From Lentilactobacillus hilgardii DSM 20176 = ATCC 8290 (GTDB lineage Bacteria; Bacillota; Bacilli; Lactobacillales; Lactobacillaceae), in NCBI RefSeq assembly GCF_000159315.1, contig NZ_GG669998.1, forward strand, positions 1 to 32,194: a stretch of DNA of 32,194 nucleotides. The letters run 5' to 3'. The stretch's first letter is position 1. Each line of letters starts with the position of its first letter. Both the position numbers and the translations under genes were made by a program. Under the pieces are notes generated by a model. It worked only from the letters and a program-made list of their open reading frames with translations. It was not told the origin of the DNA and ran no database searches. Shown here one piece after another: positions 21,890-29,600 of this stretch.

Positions 21890-22571
21890 AGGTGTTGTAT
21901 CTAGTGATGATGATGCTGAAGTATATGAATTCTTTGGCTATTCAACAGTTACTCCTTCCGCAGTTAAAGATGCGTTAAGCACTGCAAATGGTCAAAATAT
22001 TGTTGCCGAAATTAATTCACCGGGTGGCGATGTGTTTGCCGGTTCTGAGATATATACCGCACTTAAGAATTATACCGGTAATGTGGAAGTTGACATTGTT
22101 GGATTAGCAGCGAGTGCGGCCAGTGTCATTGCAATGGCTGGTGATACGATTAAAATTTCGCCAACGGCTCAATTAATGATTCATCGGGCTTCCACTGTAT
22201 CTCAAGGGAATGCAGATGATTTATCCAGCGATTTACAAGGCTTGAACTCGACTGATCAATCAATTGCAAATGTTTATGTACAACGAACGGGTTTGGATCC
22301 GCAAACAGTCATGCAAATGATGGCCAAGGAAACTTATATCAATGCAAAAGATGCCGTTGAACAAGGATTTGCAGACGAAATGATGTTTGACGATCAACCA
22401 GCCAAAGTTACTAATATGCTCTCGCCGGTTATGTTGAGTAATCAGGCAATTAGTAAAATTAAATCATTGTTAACCAAAGTAAAAGAAAAGCCTAAAGAAA
22501 CTAATAGCCAAACTAGTGACCAATTGCGATCACATAAGTTGGCTATTTTATTTAAGAAAGAAGGAAATTAA
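21870..22571 (+). CDS. ClpP-like prohead protease
   Basis: Cuts the capsid precursor during head maturation. The 233-residue protein has the ClpP/S14 fold: EINSPGGDVFAG (48-59), the nucleophile S82 in VGLAASAAS, and H105 in LMIHRAS. The third active residue is not obvious. The C-terminal 50 residues are a charged extension. Of several in-frame starts (GTG 21861, ATG 21864, ATG 21870), the last is chosen because AGGAGG at 21856-21861 then stands eight bases away. It overlaps the portal end. Confidence 0.93.
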   Translation: MTTVPIKGVVSSDDDAEVYEFFGYSTVTPSAVKDALSTANGQNIVAEINSPGGDVFAGSEIYTALKNYTGNVEVDIVGLAASAASVIAMAGDTIKISPTAQLMIHRASTVSQGNADDLSSDLQGLNSTDQSIANVYVQRTGLDPQTVMQMMAKETYINAKDAVEQGFADEMMFDDQPAKVTNMLSPVMLSNQAISKIKSLLTKVKEKPKETNSQTSDQLRSHKLAILFKKEGN

Positions 22572-22574
22572 ATT

Positions 22575-23816
22575 ATGGATTTAAATAAGCTGCACGATGC
22601 TTGGCTTGAAGCTGGTCAAAAAGTAACGGACCTTCAAGAAAAGCGTAATCAAATGGCAGTTGAACTGAACGATTCTCCTGAAAAATATTCAGATGAGGAT
22701 CTAACTAAAATTGCTGATTCAATTGATAAAGCAAAGAAGACCCGAGATTTTGCTAAAGGTGCATATGATGATGCCCTGGCAACTGCTAAATTAGTAAAGC
22801 CTGATAAACCAGCTGCAGGTGGTCAAAAAGATGTTACGCCAAAAGACAAGCCTAAGTTTATTAATATTGTCAAGGGAGCCTTAAAGGGTGATCCAAAGTT
22901 TTTGAATTTGATGTCTAGTGGACTTGATGCCAACGGAAATGGTGTTGGCTTGACAATTCCAGAAGATGTCCAAACGGCCATCAATAATTTGAAGCAAACC
23001 TTTACGTCGCTGGAGCCATTAGTAACTGTGGAAGAAGTTAGCGCACCATCTGGTTCACGAGTTATTGAACCACGTCAGTCAGTGACCCCATTTGCCAACT
23101 TGGATGATGAAACAGCCCAAATTGGGAATAATGATGATCCGGCATCTTTCAAACCATTAACTTATAAAATTCATCGCTATGCTGGTATTTCTAGCATTAC
23201 AAATACTTTGATGAATGATAGTGATGCAAATCTATTATCATATTTGGAAAACTGGATTGCCAAGAAAGATGTTATTACTCGAAACAGTGAAATTTTAAAA
23301 GCGTTGGCTAAGTTACCAAGCACACAAAAAACCACAGTTGATAGTTTTGACGCCATTAAGGATATTTACAACAAGGAATTGGATCCACTGATTTGGAATG
23401 AATCTGCATTTGTTACTAACCAATCAGGCTTTGCTGTTCTGGATAAAGTCAAGGATAATAACGGACAATACGTCATTCAACCTAACCCGCTTAATCCATC
23501 ACAAAAAATGTTGGCTGGTAAGACAATTACAGTTATTGCCGATGCCTTTCTGCCCAATGATGGAAACAGTTTCCCACTTTACATTGGTGCTTTGACGGAA
23601 GCTGTTCGTCTATTCGACCTTCAGCAGATGTCTTTGTTGGCCACCAACATTGGCGCCAGTTCTTTCGAAAATGACTTGACTAAGATTCGTGCCATTGATC
23701 GCTTTGACGTTGAGTTGTGGGATACTGAATCGGTCATTTATGCACCATTTACCGGATTAGCAGATTTAACTCCTGCTGCAAAGACTAGTGGGACTACTAG
23801 TTCAACTGGCAAGTAA
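22575..23816 (+). CDS. Major capsid protein, HK97 fold
   Basis: Builds the icosahedral head. The 413-residue protein begins with a coiled-coil delta/scaffold-like domain (about 1-80) and an Ala/Pro/Lys linker. The mature capsid domain starts near residue 115, with GLTIPEDVQTAINNL and later AGISSITNTLMNDS and FVTNQSGFAVLDKVKD, typical of the family. The protease gene lies directly upstream, so removal of the first 110 or so residues is expected. The C-terminus is a Ser/Thr/Gly run, TSGTTSSTGK. Confidence 0.95.
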   Translation: MDLNKLHDAWLEAGQKVTDLQEKRNQMAVELNDSPEKYSDEDLTKIADSIDKAKKTRDFAKGAYDDALATAKLVKPDKPAAGGQKDVTPKDKPKFINIVKGALKGDPKFLNLMSSGLDANGNGVGLTIPEDVQTAINNLKQTFTSLEPLVTVEEVSAPSGSRVIEPRQSVTPFANLDDETAQIGNNDDPASFKPLTYKIHRYAGISSITNTLMNDSDANLLSYLENWIAKKDVITRNSEILKALAKLPSTQKTTVDSFDAIKDIYNKELDPLIWNESAFVTNQSGFAVLDKVKDNNGQYVIQPNPLNPSQKMLAGKTITVIADAFLPNDGNSFPLYIGALTEAVRLFDLQQMSLLATNIGASSFENDLTKIRAIDRFDVELWDTESVIYAPFTGLADLTPAAKTSGTTSSTGK

Positions 23817-23879
23817 TTTAAATAAGTCGCCAATGAAATAAACAATACAGTGATGGGCGGCTGTTAGGAGGGGTGTCAT

Positions 23880-24170
23880 GTGACGGTTAATCCGACAGAA
23901 TTAATGGATGAGTTGCATATTGACCAAAGTCCGACTGAATTAACGACTGTTACCAATTTGATTAATGAGGCAACTGAGATTATCAATCATTCAGTCAGTT
24001 CAACTGAAACCCAATATCAAGCCTCATCAATTTACGACCTAGCAATAAAAACACTGGCAACTCAATTATATTATGATCGGGAATTATCTAAAGGGATGTC
24101 AGCTGGTTTGTTGATGATGCTAGATCAACTCCAAGGAATGGTTTCAGGAAGTGATCCGGATGGCACTTAA
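23880..24170 (+). CDS. Head-tail connector protein (gp6-like)
   Basis: The 96-residue all-helical protein (LMDELHIDQSPTELTTVTNL, LAIKTLATQLYYDREL) fits the gp6/gp15-like adaptor family that binds below the portal. The start is GTG at 23880, with AGGAGG eight bases upstream. The short gap after the capsid gene has no terminator. The end overlaps the next gene by 11 bases. Confidence 0.85.
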   Translation: MTVNPTELMDELHIDQSPTELTTVTNLINEATEIINHSVSSTETQYQASSIYDLAIKTLATQLYYDRELSKGMSAGLLMMLDQLQGMVSGSDPDGT

Positions 24171-24522
24171 TAAATTTAGTCCGGAGCAGTTTAATCGGCA
24201 AGCCCAGTTTGGAACGGCTTTACCAACAATTAATCCTAATACTGGTGCATCAGGAACGCAATTTAAACCACAGTTCGTGTTATGGTGCATGCCTTATACG
24301 CGAACTAACACACAGAACGTTTCGCTTTTGGGAACAGATTTTGAAGATACTATTCAAATTGTTATTCGACACAATCCGTTAATTGACAAAGGTCTGCTAG
24401 TTCAATATCAAGACCAACTATATCAAATCGTTAATTTGAGTTTAGATGATAGCAATAAAATTGTGACTTATGACATTTTGACTCTACAGATTAATGAGAG
24501 GGTTGGTAAAAAACATGGTTAG
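24160..24522 (+). CDS. Head closure protein (SPP1 gp16-like)
   Basis: The 120-residue beta-rich product begins MALNKFSPEQFNRQAQFG and has DTIQIVIRHNPLIDKGLLVQY, typical of phage head-tail stoppers that close the filled head. ATG 24160 is preferred to GTG 24151 since GGAAGTG then stands at a usable distance and family members begin at this site. It overlaps its neighbours on both sides. Confidence 0.85.
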   Translation: MALNKFSPEQFNRQAQFGTALPTINPNTGASGTQFKPQFVLWCMPYTRTNTQNVSLLGTDFEDTIQIVIRHNPLIDKGLLVQYQDQLYQIVNLSLDDSNKIVTYDILTLQINERVGKKHG

Positions 24523-24913
24523 TATGGCCGAACAATTAGACGATTATTTAGCGAAAATAAAACGATTGGTACCCAACCGGGCGGAAAGAACTATAATCAC
24601 TAAAGCCGGTGCCGATGTTTTACAAAAGAAATTAGCTGATGAAACTAAACGGCTACATTATAGTAATCGAATTGCTACCGGAAATGATCCTCACTTGGCT
24701 GATAGTGTATTAGTTAGTTCGAAAAATATTGATGGTGATGTGGATGGGACAGCGACAGTTGGCTGGGTCAAGAAAAAAGCAGTGATTGCTCGCTGGCTAA
24801 ATGATGGCACTGTTTACATTGTCGGTGACCACTTTGTGGAAAAGACCCGTGAGGAAACTCGTTCTGATATATTAAAATCTGAATATATTAAGTGGAAGGA
24901 GCTGGGTCACTAA
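24515..24913 (+). CDS. HK97 gp10-like head-tail joining / tail terminator protein
   Basis: The 132-residue protein has VPNRAERTIITKAGADVLQKKL, a Gly-Trp strand VGWVKKKAVIARWLNDGT, and C-terminal GDHFVEKTREETR, characteristic of the HK97-gp10 family. The ATG at 24515 overlaps the previous stop. A second ATG (24524) is possible. It works at the joint between head and tail. Confidence 0.85.
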   Translation: MVSMAEQLDDYLAKIKRLVPNRAERTIITKAGADVLQKKLADETKRLHYSNRIATGNDPHLADSVLVSSKNIDGDVDGTATVGWVKKKAVIARWLNDGTVYIVGDHFVEKTREETRSDILKSEYIKWKELGH

Positions 24914-25302
24914 TGGAATTACCAGTTATGACTGTTTATCAGTTAATTCAATCTTTGCACTATGGTTGGATTGACCAGCTTTATTCCATGAACATTCCTC
25001 CCGGAGCTGATACTTCTGGAAAGCAGACTATTGTCTTGATTACTTCCATTACTGAACCGTTGGGCGGATATCGGAACGATCAATTTAGTAATATGCAAGC
25101 TAATATTCAAGTTCAAATATTTTGGAAAAAAGATACACAAGAAAATATTTTTAATGAAGAAGTTGCCCTAATGAATAATTTGGAAAATCAGGATTGGCTG
25201 GTTAGCTCACATGAACCTAATACGGTGGATCCAGACACCGATCAAGTTATGGCAACTTTTTCAGTTACTAAAACAATTACAATGAAGAAAGAAGGATTTT
25301 AA
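24913..25302 (+). CDS. DUF806 family tail-joining protein
   Basis: The 129-residue protein begins MELPVMTVYQLI and matches the DUF806 group of lactic acid bacteria phages in length and order. The position, between gp10-like and major tail protein, is where tail-terminator/completion proteins stand. ATG overlaps the previous stop (TAATG). An earlier in-frame start at 24892 would lie within the preceding gene and has no better ribosome site. Confidence 0.8.
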   Translation: MELPVMTVYQLIQSLHYGWIDQLYSMNIPPGADTSGKQTIVLITSITEPLGGYRNDQFSNMQANIQVQIFWKKDTQENIFNEEVALMNNLENQDWLVSSHEPNTVDPDTDQVMATFSVTKTITMKKEGF

Positions 25303-25965
25303 ATGTCAACACATGGTATTAAAGATGTCACCTTTGGTTTAGTTGATGCTAATGGTAAATTACTGACTAGCGATGCAGGAGTAGGAACTAATGGTATCTA
25401 TTTAGTTGATGGCGATGCTAAAGGCGCTACGACGGCCACAGTTTCTGGCTTGGAAGCCGAGGGTACTGTAGCCTATGCTAATGATGAAGCAAAACGAGTT
25501 TCAAATGGTCAGGCACAACCAGAGGTCGCATTGGAATTCTTGGATATTGATTTTGACGAGTTGCAAAAGCTCAAGGGATATATTCAGGATGCGGCTAATG
25601 GTGGTTGGACACGTCAATTGCCAAAGCCCCATGTAGCAATGTTGTTACATTTTCGTTCTCTTACGAATATTGACATGTATGAAGGCTTTGCTAACGGCCA
25701 ATTGATTGAAACTGGTAGTTCCCATGCAACGGATAATAATGCCGAAACTGATGCCAATACGGCGTTAACTTACCAAGCATTAACACCAGCTGACAATACA
25801 ATCTTCAACGGAGAACCGTACAAGATTTGGATGTCTCAAGATGCTGGCTTTGATAAAGCCAAAATGCTGGCTGAAGTCTTTGGTGGTTATTCAGCAACTA
25901 GTGGATCAACTACCGGTGGCAGCACCAATGGATCTACCACAGGCGGTACAACACCAGGAAAATAA
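25303..25965 (+). CDS. Major tail (tube) protein
   Basis: Forms the hexameric rings of the tail tube. The 220-residue protein starts MSTHGIKDVTFGLVD, with later strands KPHVAMLLHFRSLTNIDMYEGF and YKIWMSQDAGFDKAKMLAEVF, like the phi13-type major tail proteins. It ends in a low-complexity Ser/Thr/Gly repeat of about 22 residues, which recalls the end of the capsid protein. The start follows the previous stop at once. Confidence 0.9.
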   Translation: MSTHGIKDVTFGLVDANGKLLTSDAGVGTNGIYLVDGDAKGATTATVSGLEAEGTVAYANDEAKRVSNGQAQPEVALEFLDIDFDELQKLKGYIQDAANGGWTRQLPKPHVAMLLHFRSLTNIDMYEGFANGQLIETGSSHATDNNAETDANTALTYQALTPADNTIFNGEPYKIWMSQDAGFDKAKMLAEVFGGYSATSGSTTGGSTNGSTTGGTTPGK

Positions 25966-25972
25966 ATTAAGG

Positions 25973-25989
25973 CGGGGGTCGTTCCCCCG
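25973..25989 (+). terminator. GC-rich hairpin after the major tail gene
   Basis: CGGGGG-TCGTT-CCCCCG is a perfect six-pair GC stem. It has no T run behind it, so it is more likely a partial terminator, a pause site or an mRNA 3' end stabiliser between the highly needed tail tube gene and the chaperone gene than a full terminator. Confidence 0.5.
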
Positions 25990-26024
25990 TATACATAACT
26001 AAATAAAATAAAGGAGTTTTGATC

Positions 26025-26264
26025 ATGAAAATTAATATTACTCGATTAGGTTTACGTAAAAAGTCAGCTGAGGTTAAGACTACTGTAGGAGTCGTTGAGA
26101 AAGCACAAAATTTACAAATTCAATTGCTAAAATCGGATTCAATTGACTTTACTAACGATGATCCACTAGCAGTTTTGGAAACGCAAAAGAAAATGGTTCA
26201 AGGACTATTACAATTTATGATTGATATTTTTAAGTTGACTGATCAAGAAGTTGAAAAAGATTAA
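26025..26264 (+). CDS. Tail assembly chaperone, N-terminal part (frame broken)
   Basis: The 79-residue frame begins MKINITRLGLRKKSAEVKT, the usual start of the gpG-like tail chaperone of these phages, and ends LTDQEVEKD. Family members usually continue for another 40-50 residues through a segment like LDFTDFQNFMAYVLFRFQGMSDED. Exactly that sequence follows in another frame (26254-26403). Removing one A from the A5 run at 26254-26258 joins both parts into about 127 residues. So this is probably a gene broken by a one-base insertion. AAGGAG lies eight bases before ATG. Confidence 0.75.
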   Translation: MKINITRLGLRKKSAEVKTTVGVVEKAQNLQIQLLKSDSIDFTNDDPLAVLETQKKMVQGLLQFMIDIFKLTDQEVEKD

Positions 26265-26403
26265 ATCCACTTTGGATTTCACGGATTTTCAAAATTTCAT
26301 GGCCTATGTATTATTCCGGTTTCAAGGTATGAGTGATGAAGACTGGGAGACTGTCACCAAACAGCAAAGTGAGGAATCAGCTGACCCAAAAGAAAACAAT
26401 TAA
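26251..26403 (+). CDS. Tail assembly chaperone, second part of gpG
   Basis: A 50-residue frame from a TTG at 26251 codes KKIKSTLDFTDFQNFMAYV and RFQGMSDEDWETV, the usual C-terminal half of gpG-like chaperones. No ribosome site precedes the TTG, so independent translation is doubtful. It probably belongs to the 26025 gene through the one-base lesion, or needs a +1/-2 shift at the A5 run. Near its end lies the canonical slip site that gives the T extension. Confidence 0.65.
   Translation: MKKIKSTLDFTDFQNFMAYVLFRFQGMSDEDWETVTKQQSEESADPKENN
26385..26391 (+). promoter_or_regulatory. Programmed -1 frameshift site C CCA AAA
   Basis: CCCAAAA is in the exact phase X XXY YYZ relative to the gpG C-terminal frame (codons CCA AAA). 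A slip by -1 leads into an open frame of 73 codons that ends on the start codon of the tape measure gene. Tail chaperone genes of siphophages commonly use this device to make gpG and gpGT. A weak stem GATTA/TAATC starts 13 bases downstream. Confidence 0.8.
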
Positions 26404-26612
26404 GATTAGCTAAATTAATCAATGATTTAAGCATATCCCAACAAGATATGCTTTTTTTTAAACAACAAATGATGAAGCAAGGAATCTTACCAGATGAGTT
26501 AAACCGACAAGATTACTTTGAATTTATGGCAGTCTTAAATGCTAAGGATAAGAAGAAACAAGTAACAGATCCGGTTGTCGAGTTATTAAATAAACGAAAG
26601 GGGACTGACTAA
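26391..26612 (+). CDS. Tail assembly chaperone T extension (by -1 frameshift)
   Basis: A 73-codon frame entered by slipping at 26385-26391. It codes RKQLRLAKLINDLSISQQ, KQGILPDELNRQDYFEFM and LLNKRKGTD, typical of gpT-like domains that bring gpG to the tape measure protein. Its TAA overlaps the tape measure ATG (TAATG). Within it lies a strong intrinsic terminator (26429-26459). An internal ATG at 26448 exists but has no ribosome site. Confidence 0.75.
   Translation, partial: RKQLRLAKLINDLSISQQDMLFFKQQMMKQGILPDELNRQDYFEFMAVLNAKDKKKQVTDPVVELLNKRKGTD
26429..26459 (+). terminator. Intrinsic terminator inside the T coding frame
   Basis: AAGCATATC and GATATGCTT form a perfect 9-bp stem with a 7-nt loop, followed directly by eight T residues (26452-26459). 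It lies within the T extension, 38 bases after the slip site and 150 bases before the tape measure gene. Confidence 0.8.
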
Positions 26613-29600
26613 TGGCTACTATTAATGATGTAATGAGTACTTCAATTCGCTTGGATGCAGTACAACCAGCACGGTCATTAAAGACTTTAACCAATTACAT
26701 TAAAGCTAATACCAATGCATGGCGTTCTCAGGAGGTGGCCTTAAAGCCTTCTGGAGATAAACTAGATGCTTTAAAAACTAGGTATCAAGGAATATCAGAA
26801 GAAATTAAAGGTTATAACTTAAAAATTGATGAGTTGAAGCGTCGACAGTCAGGCCTCGATCAAACGACCAATCAAGGTTCAGAAAAATATGCCAAATATG
26901 CTAATCAGATTGCTAAAGCACAAGAGAAGATTGCTGGATTAAATGATCAACAGTCTAAGGCGGAAAAACAATTTGAATACCTTAATTCAGGACTATCTGG
27001 ATTACAGCGCAACTATCATAACCTTAATCAGGTAACTAATTCTTATGTGGATGCGCTAAAGGCTCAAGGAAAGATTAACCAGGCTGGTCAAGTAAAGCTT
27101 AAAGGCCTTAAGGAAGGATTGAATAGCTTATCTGATCAGTACAGATTACAAAATAGTGAACTCAGTAAAAACTCACAGGCTTATAAACAAGCCCAGTTGG
27201 CCTATGAAAAACAACAAAATGTTGTTAACCGCCTCGCCAATGATACCCACAAGAATGCGGATGAATATGTTCAAGAAAAGGAAAAACTTAATCAATTAAA
27301 AGGGAGCTTGGATATTGCTAACGAAGCCTTTAACACCCAACAAGTGCGAGTTAACAAAACAGCCACTTCACTAGCCAATGTCCGTTCAGATGTTGTTAAG
27401 TACGACTTACAAGTTGGCCACATGAGCGATGCAATGGTTCGATTAGGCGATAAAGCCAACATTGCTAAAAACAAATTTAAAAATTCATTTGGGTCAATCA
27501 AGGGTAGTTTGCTAGGTGCCAGCGTAGCGATGGGGACATTGGGAGCAGCAGCTTTTTCTGGCGCTAAAAAAGCAACTGAACTTCAAAATGTTTATAAAGT
27601 AAACCAAAACTTACTGGTTACGGGTGGCGACAAGGCTAAAACTGCTATTAAAACCGTGACAGAAATGCAAAAAGACGGGGCTAAGTACGCTCTTAAATAT
27701 GGAGTTAGTCAAAAAGAGATTGCTGATCAATACCAAGATCTGATCAAGCGTGGCCATACAGGTGCTGAATCATTAGCGGTTATGAAAACTGAACTGCAAG
27801 CCAGTGTGGCTTCTGGTGATGACTTTAAAGATGTGGTTAAAGTATCAAGCCAAGCGATTGAAGCATTTGGCATGAAAACCAATAATACGGCAAAAATGAT
27901 GCACAACACTAAACGTGTAGTCAATGCATTAGCTTATTCTGCTGACATGACTGCTACTGACTTCCACAGTTTAGGCAAGGGCATGGAATATGTAGGCGAT
28001 TCAGCTAATAATGCGGGCTTTAGTATTGAGCAAACTTCTGCTGCTTTAGGTGAATTGAGTAACCATGGCTTGGAAGCTGATAAAGCTGGGACAGGTCTGC
28101 GAAAAATTATTACTAGTTTAGCAGCTCCAACAAATTCAGCTATGGGCGCTTTAAATGAAATTGGAATTAAATCAACTAAAATATTCCAAACTGCCAATGG
28201 TAATTTCAAAACGTTGCCTGCAATTTTTAAAATTATTGAGGAACATACTAAAAAACTTGGTGGAGCTGATACAGCGCGCATCTTTAAAAATGTTTTTGGT
28301 CAAACCGGCATGCAAGCAGCTCAAATCTTAGCTAAATATAATGGCCAATTGGCTGATTTAACCAACAATGTTTCTAAAGCAAGCAAAGCTGGGACTTACG
28401 TTCAAAGATTAGCTAACAAAAATGCTCAAACTGCCCAAATGTCTCAGAAACGGTTTAAGCAAGCCTGGGATCAATTATCAATTATGTTTGGGTCTAAGTT
28501 GTTGCCATATATGACAAAAGCAGCTAATCAAATGACCAAGCTCTTTGGTGAAAAAGGCTTTCAGAAAGATATTGGTAAAACGGCTACTTTAACTGCACAT
28601 GTGGCAGGAGGAATCGCCAATATTGGCATTTTTGCTGTTAAACATTATGAAGGTGTCAAGCGCTTTGGTGAAGCATTAGCTGCAATTTGGGCAGTTGGCA
28701 AAGTTTATAAATACTTTAAAATATTTAGCGACCTTACTTCTGTTTTTAGTGGTCAAAAGCTAAAGGTGAACCGATTGACATCAGCATATGATGATCAAAC
28801 TCTAGCCATTGAACGTAACACTAAGGCTAAAGAAGCCAATGTGGATGCTGGGAATGAAACTAGCACAGTTGATGATATTGCTGATAACGCTGGTGGTGAA
28901 GGTAAGGTTGCCGAAGATGCTGAAAAAGACGGTAAAACAGCGATTCACGACATAGATGATACAAGTAAAGTCACCGAAGATACCGGAAAGATAGGCCGAT
29001 TCGCTAAATTAGCTGAAAAGTTTAAAGGTGTTAGCAAATTCGGAAAGGTTGTTGCAGGCTCTGTAGGTGTCTTAGACGTTTTAAATTCAGCAACTGATTT
29101 AATTGGCATGAAAAAGAAGAGTGCCGGTTCACACATTGGCGCTGCTACCGGTTCATTAGGTGGTACTGCAGCAGGTGCAGCAATCGGGACAGCTATTTTA
29201 CCTGGAATTGGTACAGCTGTCGGAGCTGGCTTAGGTGGACTAGTGGGTGAAGGCGTTGGCCGTAAATTCGGCAAAGCTATTCAAAAAGGACTATCGGCTC
29301 AAAAAATTCATGTACCAAAACTATCTGCCAAATCTTCTTTCAAGAAACTTTCTGATGAAGCGACAAGCTATTATAAAAACCGTGAAGCTCAGGACAAGAA
29401 GAACTTACAATTACTTTATAAAAACGGGGACATTACTAAAAAAGAGTACGAAAAACGCCTGCAAATTATTAAAGATGAAGGATCTAAAGCCAACCGATTA
29501 ACTCTGATGAGTCAAAAGGATCAGCAGGCAATTGCCAAATATTATGCGCAATCACGGCAACGACTAACGGAATCATGGAATGAAAAGATTTTAAAAGCTG

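Noticed and set aside
28945-29274. Minus-strand Pro/Ala-rich frame of 109 codons in the tape measure gene
   Set aside because: It is the mirror of the Gly-zipper stretch of the tape measure protein, a typical composition shadow.
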